The notes beneath the pieces are model-generated. The model was not told where the DNA came from, made no database searches, and saw nothing but the letters and a program-made list of their open reading frames with translations. This document shows, in pieces, positions 1-37,379 of a stretch of DNA of 64,000 bases (its first letter is position 1; every line of letters begins with the position of its first letter). The DNA is from Aradus depressus (taxonomy: Eukaryota; Arthropoda; Insecta; Hemiptera; Aradidae), in assembly GCA_963662175.1 (NCBI GenBank), contig OY759222.1, forward strand, positions 19,168,222-19,232,221, in the 5' to 3' direction. The position numbers and the translations under genes are program-made.

Positions 1-1359
1 GAGAGATGCCTAGATCTCTTTGGAGACATGACGAACTTCCTGAGGCCGAGTCAAGGGGACAGATTTTCTGTTTCGGAACTGTTCAGCTAGGATACCGGAC
101 GTGACTAAATCATAATAATATAATAAATTAGAAAGACGAACGAAAATGTATAGAAGCCTTGAAAGGATAATATATTATATAAATTGTATGTATGCATAGG
201 TTAGTAAATTTTTGTTATTATAAATTCTATTCTTAGGCAATTTCATTTATTATTCTGAGTAACATGTTTTTCTACGTAAATTTGTTTAATAGAGAGAGTA
301 GATGGGAAGAGTTGTAGGAGCAAATTATATAACTTTAGGAATAGGAACAAACAAAGGGTAATATTAATTAGAGAAGTTTTGAATTAATTGCTGATGACAT
401 TCTTTTAGACGTCGGGATTATATAGCTTTGTTTTGGGAGATATTATTTTTAATCCTAGTAAGAGATAGTGATTAATTAGAGATATATATTTTTTTTGATC
501 TGCGAGAGATGATTTTTTTTGTGTCGACTAGAAAGAACTAGCGATATATATAGGAGATTTATGATGTAGTGTTGGTTGCCTACCTGAGATAGGAGGAACC
601 GTATTTTTGCTACGTCAACGATGAAGTTATTATTATTAGGGAGTTATTAGTAGAGAAGGAAGTTGAAGTAAAAATATATGTGAGATACATTTTTTTTAGT
701 TAGGAAGTATGAAGGACGTCTCAAAGAATTTAATACCTCAAAAGACAAGTACTATATATATATTAAATAAATTAAATTTGTATTCCTTATTACCCGGCGT
801 GAGGGCTAATTTTGATTGTTTAGTAATATTTTGGAAGTGTGATGAAGTAAAACCGAAGGATTTATTTAATTTTTATTTCAAGTAAATTTTTTTATATACA
901 ATCTTTTTATATAATTATTTTGAATATATACAAATGTTATATTGATGGTAAAGGCGGAAAGTAAAATTAATTGGCAATTTCTTAAATCTGCATCCAACTT
1001 GATTATTTCCAAACTTGATTTCATGACTATGACTGATCCTGTAAATATGTAAAAATTTAGTATTATATTTTTTATGTTCAATTAGTTCAAATTTTTATAA
1101 ATTTAAGTTAACATTTTCTTTAGGTTAAGCATTAATTGTAAATTTTTAGATTAATGTTTGTTTTTGTTTATTAGAAATTAGGTACGTATATATATAAGTT
1201 TAATAATTGTAAATAGTTATAAAAATATAAAAAATGGGCATATATGTATAAAAAGAGCGTCGAATTGGGCATATAAAAAATAAAAATAAATCAGTGAGTG
1301 TAAGTGAGAGAGAGACTTCGATACATCGTTGAGCAATGAGTTGAAGACACCAAGGAGCC

Positions 1360-1505
1360 AGCCAACATGTGCGTTTGAGGAGGAAGCTAATCTACCTGTG
1401 TATTGGAGGAAGACGTTAATCCATCTGTGTATTGAAGGAGGAAGCTTATCATGTGGATTCGAGGAAGAAGCTAAATCAACCTGTGTATTGGAAGAAATTA
1501 AATCT
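1360..1505 (+). repeat. Degenerate ~30-36 bp minisatellite
   Basis: About four imperfect units around TGTGTATTGGAGGAAG... and GAGGAAGAAGCTAA. They create a chance open frame with repeated EEEA blocks. Confidence 0.55.
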
Positions 1506-3254
1506 GAAAGAACTTATATAAAAAAAAAAAAATTTTGTGAACAAACATTTTTTTTTTTAAAAAGAAGGAAAAGGCAAATGTGATGTACACTACGGAACAT
1601 TTTTTTAATGAATATTTTAATGAAAAGAGGTAATTTTTTTTATTATAATCTAATATCATATATATATTAGATATATATCAAGGTGTTTGAGAAACAAAAC
1701 AAGAAAACATATAAAAAACAGCTGTGAAATAGTGTTAAATGGAATGGAGTCGTGAGCTAGCTCTTAAAACGGTGCAATGTGGTTTGATATGTTTTAAATA
1801 AAATGAAGTTGAACAATTAAATGAAAGTTGACTGGGGTGGAATTAAAGTGTGAAGAGTTGACGGGGTCTGGTTTTTTGTGGTAGAGGCGTCGAGAAGGTA
1901 CAATTAATAATATATATTTTTCAATATGCCCAAAAAAAAAAAAAGAAATAGTTTTTTAAGTATTAATTTAATGTTTTTGTGCCATTGTAAATTTTTGTTT
2001 TGTTTGTTCAAATAAGTTTTTTTTAAATTTAAATATGTAAATATAGATAATAACCCAATTATTTGTCCTCTTCAAATTCTATCCTATTCATCTTCCCTGT
2101 TGTCCCAGTAGTATCATTTAAAAAACCTTTGGATTAGAAATTAATATTATTTAAAATTATTAAAAATTGGTATCTCTTTGTGAATCCAAGTGTAAAGTTT
2201 GTTTAATTGAATTTTTTTCGTTGTATACGTGTACTTTCTTAAAAATTACATGTCTTAAATTATTGATAATATTTTTTTAGGGCAATTTTCGGCAAACTAC
2301 TGTAGAAATCAAAATTTAAATAAACAAAAGAGATCAAATTTCTACAGGAAATGTGGTAGCAACCAAGTTTTTATCACAATGCACATACACAAACATACAT
2401 ATGCAAACATACACACATCTATACATATATATACACATTTTTTCTTTTTATGTATTATTGTACACTTTTACATTTTTGCTTGCATTATAGCTCGTCCATT
2501 AGTTTTGTACACCAAAGAAGTCTATAGTCCTCTGGAATGCCTCTCGGTGGTTGCCCAGGGCTGATGGTAGTGCTAAAATATTATAAATTGTTCTTTTAAG
2601 GTTACATATCACAAAAAATATTGTTTTAATTTTTTTTCTTCGTGGATTAATGTTTTGTAAAGATGTGTACAGTCTGTGTAAACGTATATTTTGTTTTATT
2701 GGCTTTACTGTATATTGCAATCGTAAGAACTGACATACAGTTTACTGATATACAGGCCTTTAAAAACTATGATATGAACAACTATTATCAACTTACTTCA
2801 TTTTAACGTTAAAAGTTTCTTAGAGACATTCCATCCTCAGTATCGGTCTCATCTAATGAAGAAGGGTATTAGAACGTCACGAAACCATCAAAAATTTATA
2901 TTTTACATTTACTATGGAAATTTCATACATAAAAAGTGGATTTTGTAACTTTCTAGTCTTCTTCAAATAAATGAGAGAGAGATATCTGCATAGAAATTAT
3001 TAAATTTCTCTATAACCTCAATATTCGAATTTACCATTGTTTATGTAATTCTTGTATTTACTCATATGTTAATTTTCATTCAAATAAACCATTGCTGGCT
3101 GTTTTGTGTTTAAAAGTAATTTTCTTTATGTTTTTAAATTATTTTAATAGTATTAATTCAAGAGATTGTTTTAGATCAAATAATCCCTTGTAGACCTTCC
3201 AGACAGTTCCAGTTCAGTTAAAATGAGAATCTATACTGTTCTAGGCTTTAGAAA

Positions 3255-3257
<3 letters not shown>

Positions 3258-3283
<26 letters not shown>
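3258..3283. repeat. (TA)n microsatellite
   Basis: Uninterrupted AT dinucleotide run of about 13 units. Confidence 0.9.
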
Positions 3284-3285
<2 letters not shown>

Positions 3286-3430
3286 CATCGGATACAAGAG
3301 ATTGAGTCGTTCAGCATTTTTAATAGATTGTGTTAGTATTCAGTGTTAGTAAGTTATGTATGATGTAAATAGTTGCTTTCAGTGTTTATTTTGATCCAGT
3401 TTACTATTACTAGGTTTAAATTGACTTTTA

Positions 3431-3766
3431 GAGGGTGCCGGTAGCTCAGTGGTATGCGTGGTTGCCTTCTGAACTCAAGAACGTGGGTTCGAAATCCGAC
3501 CGAGGCCCTTAGTTTATTTTATCTGGGAGGTAAAATAAACTAAAGCACGCCGTCCTTCGGATGGGACGTTAAGCGATGGTACCGAGCCTGTACTATGTCA
3601 GGTACTCGTTAAAGGCCCCAGCACTAGGTGAATAAAAATTTAGAGTAGGCAAAAATTTGGGACTAGAGTTGGGCTCATGTCCACCAGAGTGAAAGAGCGC
3701 TCCTGGTAGTAGGCGATATGACCTCGTATTTAAAACCCAGGCATGAGTCATAAAACCTAACCTAAA
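3431..3766 (+). mobile_element. SINE-A, nearly full length
   Basis: tRNA-like head GCCGGTAGCTCAGTGGTATG (A box), GGTTCGAAATCC (B box), then the body with CTTCGGATGGGACGTTAAGC and a tail AACCTAACCTAA. This family recurs about twenty times in the window. It lies downstream of RPB2. Confidence 0.85.
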
Positions 3767-4332
3767 GTGACATTTTAAAATGTAATATTTCTTTTAGATT
3801 AGTGTTTTTTTTTTTTATTATATAAAGATTGTGTTTTTTCCTCAGATTTTGAGTTTGTCAAATCAACTTTTGGACCCCTATTAAGCATCGATCTCTGTAG
3901 TATGGATTATTTATTAAGCCATAAGTAGACTCGAAGTATGAAGTCTGTGACAATACATATATTTTTTGTAAAACTAAAAACTTTAATGCAGACATTCTTA
4001 TAAGTTCCCTCAGCCAGTATAGTTTTTATAGTAGGTATAAGGGTATAATCCTATTCCAATAAATAAAGAAATATATTTTTTTTAAAGTATTTTATATTTA
4101 ATTATTTTTACAAATATCTTTTTTTCTAATACCTCTCAATAAATACAAATTTACACTCCATTTCATACTTAAAAAATATTAAAATAAAAATTACAGAATA
4201 AAAAAATAATTATAAACATGAACAGTCATCAAAGTCAAAAACATTTCAGAATTAGCGGGATACAGCATCACAGAAGAAGAAGTAACGGCTCTCATGTAAG
4301 TATTCTTCTTTCTTGAGGCGGAACATATCTGT

Positions 4333-29377
<25,045 letters not shown>

Positions 29378-30376
29378 CCTCCTTGACTAACAAACGTTAT
29401 AAGAGTAAATATGCTGCAGAACTTAGACGAACAAAATTCAACCAAAACAACGGTTAACCTAACAATAAAAATTGAATACTAACAGTGATATCGATAGTAA
29501 CATGTATCGATGGTAAGCATTTTCCCCACATTGATTTCATTATTGCATTAAGTTTGGAAATTGAAAAGTATTGTATACATTTTAAATACCTATTTACACA
29601 AACTAAAATTGCGTTTCAATAAATAAAGATTGTAATTTTGTAGATTTATTCACAATATAGTGTGCATATATATAATTCCCATGGTAAATTCCCCCCCATC
29701 CTCTCAATTTGAACATGCAAATTACACTTAATGAAACCACTTCTTTAAGAGATATCGTTTGAATATCCAAAAAATATGTAGAATGGATAAGAAAGAATAT
29801 ATGTGGGAAACAAGTTTTTCTTTAGTATTTAAAAAAATACCTAATATTATATACCTTATAATTGTTATTTTATAATAAAGTTCGCCGCTATTTGAAAACT
29901 TACAAACGAACATTTTGAAATATTTACTCATTTTCTTATTTGGCCTGAAATTCCAGTATGCAAAAAAATCTTGAAGCCAAAATTCAGATTAGTCATCTTT
30001 CAGATGCCCAAAAACTGATTGTTACAAAATTTCACTCAAATCGAACAATTTTCCATAGGAAGACATACATCTATATATTACTTTTTTTTAGAATTATTTA
30101 GGCGCTAATTATTATCATTTCTTAATTGTAAAACCTCTTTGCTATGAACTTATTTTTCATCAAATAAAACAAATATTAATAAGGCTTATAGTAGGAAAAA
30201 AATATATACATATATATTAAATGAAAATTATAAAATTGAAGGCAACAGGTAGAACGGTTTTGTATGAAGGGTCTAAAGATAGCCAGTCGACTTGGATAGC
30301 TCCTGAGAGGTAGTTCGTTACAATCCCCCCGTACGGCGGAACATCTCTTCAGTGGCTCCTGTCATCCCATCTCATC
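29378..30376. other. Spacer between RPB2 and the candidate plus-strand gene
   Basis: AT-rich to about 30240, then GC-richer from 30285. It must contain the RPB2 promoter and may be a divergent promoter. No clear TATA or initiator could be assigned, and no further exon is certain. Confidence 0.4.
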
Positions 30377-33300
30377 ATGTGGAATTATATGGCATGTCCT
30401 GACCCCAAGCTTTGTCCACGATGCTCCTCTTCAGACGCCGTCACTCTCGTCAACCCGTACACCTATCTGGACGACATTAGCATTAGCTGCACCTCAAGTC
30501 AGAAACAAATCTGGTGAGTGGATGTTTTATCAGCAAAAAGAATACTAGATCCATAAAAATAAAGCTTTATCTTCCAGCGGTAAGGGAAAAGAGTGTATTT
30601 CTATTGCTTGTCGGCTATCTAAACTACAGCATTTATTGATAAAAGTATTAGGAAGTAAATACTTTCTTTTTTTAAATATATTTTAACCAAATTTGGTATG
30701 CTTGTGGGATATTTGGGAACCCCTCTTCAATACAGGAAAATACTAAAAAATCCCTCAGAATTTTTTTTGTAAATTATTTTTTAGAACATTGTTTTTGTTT
30801 ATTTTTTCCATTTTTCCTGAATTTTCTATTTATTAATTTATTCTATCATAAACATTATACTTATTTTGTTTATTTTTTATATTTTTATTGTTAATTTCTT
30901 TATTTTTTTATTTTTTTTTCTTGTTTTTCTTCTCACTTGTTTCTTCTCACTTGCCCCTTCTTTCTAAAATTAATTTTATTTCAAACCTTGTCCCCGGGTA
31001 TCTCCTTCCTAGGCATTTCTTCGACAGTACATTCATGACGTTTCAATTTTCAATTATTCACAAGGAATTAGGCATATAGTCAAATCATCATAGCTAATTA
31101 TTAATTGGTCCTCATATAATTAATTAATAATTAATTGGTCATCATAGCTAATAATTGCAAAGCAACAGAGGGCCCCGGCGACAATGGACACCCAGGTGTT
31201 ACGTGCAGAGAGACGATAGTCACCCAGCTAGTACGTACTTAGGAACGTTAGGCACCACAGCTAGTGTGTTCCTCCCGTTTAGAATTTTATGACGTCACAT
31301 ACCCAAACTTTCATTTTACTTATAGGAATATGTACTACATATAAAATTTCATAACAATCCGATAATCTGTTAATGAGCTAGCACCATCTTTATGCTTAGG
31401 CCCCCCACCAATCTCCCGTCCGTTAGGAATTTTGAATAGCCTATTTTTAATTTGGTTTGTAAGAATATGACATCGCTCGTTATTGCGCTAGCAGTAATTT
31501 TATGCTGCGCTCCCCCTCTCATTCATGTTTATTGAGACAACTCATAACCTATTTTTCATTTGGGCTTATAAGAACCCTACTTATGATATTCCATTACAAT
31601 CCAAACAGCCGTTAGTGAGCTAGCTCTAAAATTATGCTTTGTCCCATCCCTCATTCATAGTTATTGGGACGTCCATAACCTATTTTTCATTTAGGCTTAT
31701 AAGAACCCTACTTATGATATTCCATTACAATCCAAACAGCCGTTAATGAGCTAGCTCTAAATTTATGCTTCGCCCCATCCCTCATTCATAGTTATTGGGA
31801 CGTCCATAACCTATTTTTCATTTAGGGTTATAAGAACCCTACTTATGATATTCCATTACAATCCAAACAGCCATTAATGAGCTAGCTCTAAATTTATGCT
31901 TCGCCCCATCCCTCATTCATAGTTATTGGGACGTCCATAACCTATTTTTCATTTAGGGTTATAAGAACCCTACTTATGATATTCCATTACAATCCAAACA
32001 GCCATTAATGAGCTAGCTCTAAATTTATGCTTCGCCCCATCCCTCATTCATAGTTATTGAGACGTCCATAACCTATTTTTCATTTGGGCTTATAAGAGTG
32101 CGTCATCACAATCCGACCATCCGTTAATGAGGTAGCACTATATTTATGTTTAGGGCCCCCTCATAACCCCCCTGCCCCCGTGTAAACAATTTTTAATCGC
32201 CACAGTCTATTTTTCAATCTGGCATAGAAGTATGCTTATTTATAAAGTTTTATGAAAATCAAGCGGTTTGAGCGTGATATAGGAACAAACCCACAATCAA
32301 ACCCCTCTTCAGCTTTATTAATATAGATTTCTTCTACGACAATTTAAGTTAGATCCAACTAAAATATTTATTTTGTCTTTATATAGGGTGTCTAAAGAGC
32401 TCGAGATCGGGCGATCGAAGTCTAGCCAAGACTTTTAGGTATTTAATCTGAACTTAATGTATTTAATCTTAAGCACGTCGCCCTTCGGATGGGAACTTAT
32501 GCGATGTTCCCGGGCCTTTTCGAATGTCAGGTATCTACTCGTTAATGATCGTATCTTACCATCGTATCTTACGTCGTATCTTACCTAAACCTGGATAGGT
32601 AAAATTTCCGCTGTAGAGCTAACCGGCAAAGTATAAGAACATTCGATGCTTAGGTCCCTAGGTGCACACAACAACCCTCCCAATATATCTAAATCTGTCT
32701 AAGGTGACTATCTACCGACATTGCTGTCCTAATGTGTTTTTCAGAAAATATGTGAAAACGGTACTACAAAGCCCACCTATATTTTAAATTTCTTTCTTGA
32801 CAATTTTAGTTCGAACTAAACAGTCGTTTTAACTGGGAAATGGAGAATAAACTTGAGCATGTAGTCCTTCGGACCGGACTTTCAGTTGGGCTTATATGAT
32901 TCCCACATGTAAAATTAAATGACAATACAAACAGCCATTATTGTATTAGAACTAATTCTATGATGCGCTTCCCCCTTCTTTCAGAAATTTGAGACTTCAC
33001 ATAACCTATTTTTAATAGGTTTTTCATGAATATCTAATCAGCCGTTATTGAGCGTACTAATCTGGTAGTACTCAAAAAATACCAATTACAAACATTTCGG
33101 GAAGCACTCCCATCAATCAGTATCTATAATACATGTGTTCTTTACGTTAACTATTCTTTCGGTCAATCAGAGTCTTTCTTTCATATAACATATTTATTGA
33201 GTCTACTTCTATACTTAAACACCTAGTCAAACTAATTTTCTTGTTAACCAATGTAACAAATAATCAATTTTGACTAGGTGTTTAAATATTGAAGACGACT

Positions 33301-35133
33301 TAATAATATGTTCTATAAAAGAAAGATGACTGATTGACAGAAGGAATAGTTAACACCTAGTCAAACTATTTACTCCTAAGGAGCCATGGTGGCCGTGTGG
33401 GCTAGAGCGTAGGGCTTTGATCGCATGGTCTCCACCTAGGTTTGCGGGTTCGAATCCTGCCCGGGAGTGAGTTTTATATCGGAGATAAAACACCCTTCCG
33501 AGGGCCATGGATGTCGTAAATAATTAGGTAACACCATTATAAGAGTCATTGGTAATATGCACGTATAAGGCCAAAAAAAAATTAATTATTTCTGTTACTT
33601 AATGTAACAAATAATAATCAGTTTGGGGGCCATGGTGGCCGTGCGGGCTAGAGCATAGGGCGTTGGTCACATGGTCTCACTATGGTTTACGGGTTCGAAT
33701 CCCGTCTGGGAGTGAGTTTTTTATTTCGTAGATAAGAACTCCCCCGGGGGCCATGGATGTCATAAATAACTAGATAAACACATTGACATGGCTAATATAT
33801 GCACCGTATATAAAGCTAAAAAAAATAATCAGTTTTGACTTGGTGTTTAAGTATTGAAGTCGACTTAATAAATAATTTCTAAAAAAGAAAGATGACTGAT
33901 TGACAGAAGGAATAGTTAACATTAAGAACACATGTATTATAGATACTGATTATGGGAGTGCTATTTTTTGAGAAGACAAACAAATAAATGGGAGAACTGA
34001 TGCTGAAATTAAGAATCTCCTTAAGAAGAACAACGCAAAAGTAATATTAACATTTGGTCAACTCTTGATTTTATAAATGTTTTTTTAACACAAAGTTGGT
34101 GCTTGTTCTACCCTTGTTCGGACTATTTTACTTTGGGGTGAGTGAACAAAAAAGCACATCAAACCTCGAGGGTGAGTTTAGGGAAATTGAAAACAAATAA
34201 GCTCTCCCTGGGGCTTTTCCCGGCAAACACAATTACCGAGAGAAAAGGCAGGATCCAAAACCACTGACACGGACTTTTTTTTATTTTTCTCTCTCTTTTT
34301 AAAGTAAAAAATTATTATTTAATCATCTTTTGAAAATGTATTTTTAAAAGGACGATTTATTATTTTTCTTTAGGGGGAAAATTTATATTGAATTGAATTA
34401 TAGGTATAAAAAACAATTTTTTTAAAAATGTGTTTGGTGTATATATTTATACCTATAGTAGTAAGTATAATATAAATAAATAAAAAATAAATATAAATAA
34501 ATTAAATCTTATATTGTAAATTTATTTATTCAAGTTAGTTATTGTGACTCATGCCCGGACTTTAACTACGAGGTCATATCGCCTACTATCAGTTCTTTCG
34601 TCGCCTTGGTGGTCATGAGCCCGACACTATACAGGGATTTCGAAATTTTGCCTATTCAGGTTTATTCACCTAGGATAGGGGCCTTTAACGAGTGTCTGAC
34701 ATCGTATAGGCTCGAACCATCGCTTAACGTCCCATCCGAAGGACGGCGTGCTTAAGTTTATTTTACCTCTTAGATAAAATAAACTAAAGGCCTCGGTCGG
34801 GTTTCGAACCCACGATCTTGAGCTCTGAAGACAAGCACGCATATCACTGAGCTACCGGCGCCCTCACTTTTTCTTTAAAAACAACATGTACATTTTTATT
34901 TTTATTCTCAATTTCAAATGAAAATGATTAAGAAATTGTTAATTTATTTTAGGGAGATCAAAAAGAAACCAGCGAAGAAGGAAGAGGCTTGCGGAGGCGA
35001 AGTCTCTGATGAATCATCAGAGAGTGAATCAAGTTCAAGTAGCAGCAGCAGTAGCAGTGACGGAAGTAGCAGTGACAGTGATAAGTGCAGGACTCCACCT
35101 TACTTTCCTCTGGTCAAATCACCTACTGTTTAG
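30377..35133 (+). CDS. Unrecognised two-exon gene candidate with Ser/acidic tail (exons 30377-30513 and 34953-35133)
   Basis: I do not recognise this protein. Exon 30377-30513 reads MWNYMACPDPKLCPRCSSSD then AVTLVNPYTYLDDISISCTS and SQKQI, with strong donor TG|GTGAGT. Exon 34953-35133 follows an ATTTTAG acceptor and joins in phase (W, then EIKKKPAKKEEACGGE), running through a serine/aspartate run to CRTPPYFPLVKSPTV and TAG. Total 105 aa. Support: clean splice sites, phase agreement, and richer base composition than the surroundings. Cysteines CPDPKLCPRC could form a metal or disulfide knuckle. The frame is also open about 15 codons upstream of the chosen ATG, so an upstream exon is possible. 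It would be transcribed divergently from RPB2. It could still be a transposon fragment. Confidence 0.42.
31270..32330 (+). repeat. 131-bp tandem satellite block
   Basis: Units with GAGCTAGCTCTAAATTTATG repeat at 31620, 31751, 31882 and 32013, exactly 131 bp apart. More diverged units flank them at about 31378, 31488 and 32129, and one lies at 32880-33050. Each contains CATAACCTATTTTTCATTT and CCATTACAATCCAAACAGCC. The block ends AGCTTTATTAATATAGATTT, reminiscent of transposon ends. Confidence 0.85.
32460..32560 (+). mobile_element. SINE-A fragment
   Basis: Short piece with TTAAGCACGTCGCCCTTCGG and GATGTTCCCGGGCC, diverged. Confidence 0.5.
33379..33571 (+). mobile_element. SINE-B copy 1
   Basis: Head GGAGCCATGGTGGCCGTGTG with GGGCTAGAGCG (A box) and GGTTCGAATCC (B box); body CCATGGATGTCGTAAATAAT; tail CGTATAAGGCC and A run. 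A different tRNA head from SINE-A. Confidence 0.85.
33625..33824 (+). mobile_element. SINE-B copy 2
   Basis: Same structure as copy 1: GGGGGCCATGGTGGCCGTGC, GGGTTCGAATCCCGTC, GGGGGCCATGGATGTCATAA, and an A-rich tail. The copies are in direct orientation 246 bp apart. Confidence 0.85.
34540..34864 (-). mobile_element. SINE-A, full length
   Basis: Runs from GTGACTCATGCCCGGACTTT (3' end) to GAGCTACCGGCGCCCTC (head). It ends about 90 bp before the second exon of the candidate gene at 34953. Confidence 0.88.
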
Positions 35134-35697
35134 GGCGCTATCACAATTATATCAACTGATGCCCAAGAGAGTAAAAATATAATTGAACATAACATAAAAC
35201 CAAAATCGCTTGTCTCTTGATGACGCGACTGGTGAGCACCTCCACCTTCTCAGGGGTCCTTCTCAAGTAGGAGATCACGCGGCCAACGCGGAAGTTATGA
35301 AATTGTTCAACAATTCGATTCGGAGTTTTAAAAGGAATTTCATGTTTTCCGAAATCCTGATTATAATAAAACGGAAAACGAAATGTCTGTGTGTGAGTGC
35401 CTATGAACGAAACTCCCGATAGAATTACTATCGACTCGGAATTTTATAAGGACGACACCTAATTATTTTCAACCAAATCGACCCAAGAGTATTAGATTAG
35501 GGGGGAGGTTTAAGACGAAACTTTAATAAGTGTTGTAATGAATGTATTTGTCACAAAATTTCTTATGTAAATTCAAAGCCTTATAAGGACGATATCTTTT
35601 ATTTTTTAGCAGAATCAGCCAAATGGGAGTGGGATTAGAGGGTGGCTCAACTCAAAAATTCCAATAACTGCCGATGTAATGAATATATCAACATGAA

Positions 35698-35992
35698 AGG
35701 GCTCCGGGAGCTCAGTGGTATGCGTTAGTTTATTTTATCTGGGAGGTAAAATAAACTTAAGCACACCGTCCTTCGGATGGGACGATAAGCGATGGTCCCG
35801 AGCCTGTACGATGTCAGGTACACGTGAAAGACCCCTGCCCTAGATGAATAAAAATGTAGGGTAGGCAAAATTTAGGACTCCCACAGTAGAGTCGGGCTCA
35901 TGTCCACCAGAGTGACGAAAGAGCGCTCTGGTAGTAGGCGATGTGACCTCGTAGTTAAAGTCCGGGCATGAGTCATAAAACCTAACCTAACC
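35698..35992 (+). mobile_element. SINE-A with internal deletion and target duplication
   Basis: Flanked by TCAACATGAA at 35688-35697 and 35993-36002. The A box is present (GGGAGCTCAGTGGTATGCG), but the sequence jumps straight to the body, deleting the B box. Tail CCTAACCTAACC. Confidence 0.88.
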
Positions 35993-36462
35993 TCAACATG
36001 AAGTCACTATGTACGTCCGATAGTGAGTTTTAGTCGAAATGGTCGATTGGCTTTGGAGGGAGAGCGAAAACGCCTTTTTTTTGTATAAATATACAATTGT
36101 GTATGCCTATTATTGGTTTTGAAACATTGTAAAAGGCTACTAAAATCGTATGAGAATGTTTTTCTTTCCAATTGTCTGTAGTTTTCTTTAATTTATTTTA
36201 CCTTTTCAAGACAATAGACAGTATCTAAACCAACCAGGTTAAATAAACCATGAAATTCTATATATAAACCGAGCATGGCACTCGTCCAGCAAAGATAAAT
36301 TACACGTTCAACATTACTTCCTCAAATCGTTAAAAAGCAATATGAAGACATCTTCACGACTAATTTCGACTGTTTTACAAACCGTCATCTTTACCCCGTC
36401 TTCATTAATAATTTTTAGAGAAAAAACAAATATATATGTACTTATATATATAGTTAGCTATT

Positions 36463-37372
36463 ATGACACATGCTCGGGCTTTAACTATGAGGTCGTATCG
36501 CCTACCACCAGAGCGCTCTTTCGACACTTTAGTGAATATGAGCCCAAATCTACTGTGGGAATCCTACATTTTTATTTACCTAGGATAGAGGTGTTTAAGG
36601 TGTTCCTGGGAGAGTAATTTATGGTACGTGAACATAAGAGGACTTTATTTTGTGGTCTGTGAGGAAGAGTATAGTACTTTTAATTTTTTAGTATGAAAAC
36701 CAAACATTATTATAGTCTCTTGTAGAGAAAATAATAGGTTAGGTTTTATGACTCATGCCCGGGCTTTAACTACGAGGTCATATCGCCTACTACCAGAGCG
36801 CTCTTTCGTCACTCTGGTGGACATGAGCCCGACTCTACTGTGGGAGTCCTAAATTTTGCCTACCCTAAATTTTTATTCACCTAGGCTAGGGGGCTTTAAC
36901 GAGTACCTGACATCGTACAGGCTCGGGACCATCGCTTAACGTCCCATCCTTAGGATGGCGTGCTTAAGTTTATTTTACCTCCCAGATAAAATAAACTAAG
37001 GGCCTCGGTCGGGTTACGAACCCACGTTCTTGAGAGAAAATAATATACATAGCTTAGATATTGTGTGCCATGCAAGGGCTTTAACTACGAGGTCATATCG
37101 CCTACCAGCAGAGCGCTCTTTCGTCGTTCTGGTGGACATGAGCCCGACTCTACTGTGGGAGTCCTAAATTTTGCCTACCCTAAATTTTTATTCACCTAGG
37201 CTAGGGGTCTTTAACGAGTACCTGGGGGAGTAATTTATGATACGTGACCATAAGAGGACTTTATTTTATGGTCTGTGAGGAAGAGAATAGTACTTTTCAT
37301 TTTTTATTATGAAAACCAAACATTATTATAATCTCTTGTAGAGAAAATAATATACATAGCTTAAATATTGTA
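36463..37372 (-). repeat. Tandemly duplicated SINE-A fragment plus flank (~309-bp period)
   Basis: SINE-A 3' pieces at 36463-36597 and 37070-37222 are each followed by the same flank (GAGTAATTTATG, ATAAGAGGACTTTATTTT, TATGAAAACCAAACATTATT). The flanks start 618 bp apart; subtracting the nested 309-bp SINE insertion leaves a 309-bp unit. Confidence 0.7.
36737..37032 (-). mobile_element. SINE-A, 5'-truncated, 13-bp target duplication
   Basis: Flanked by AGAGAAAATAATA at 36724-36736 and 37033-37045. It starts at the left with GGTTAGG and is truncated just past the B box (GTTACGAACCCACG). Inserted into copy 1 of the tandem duplication. Confidence 0.88.
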
Positions 37373-37379
37373 TTGTGTG

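Larger units (their letters stand above)
1..3430. other. AT-rich non-coding stretch
   Basis: No exon-like reading frame is visible. It holds a short tandem repeat at 1360-1505 and AT microsatellite at 3258-3283. Short GC-richer patches near 1-100 and 540-620 may be old transposon debris, but I could not classify them. Confidence 0.5.
33069..33982. mobile_element. Foldback element with ~170-bp arms, containing two SINE-B copies
   Basis: Left arm 33069-33245 (ACTCAAAAAATACC, ATACATGTGTTCTTTACGTT, TTAAACACCTAGTCAAA) is inverted at 33828-33982. An extra right-arm segment at about 33268-33365 shows an internal duplication. The core holds two SINE-B insertions. Confidence 0.8.

Noticed and set aside
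3434..3512. A genuine tRNA gene at A/B-box sequences (also 23566, 33379, 52868)
   Set aside because: The heads lack a convincing acceptor stem and anticodon arm and are joined to a repeated ~270-bp body; they are SINE promoters.
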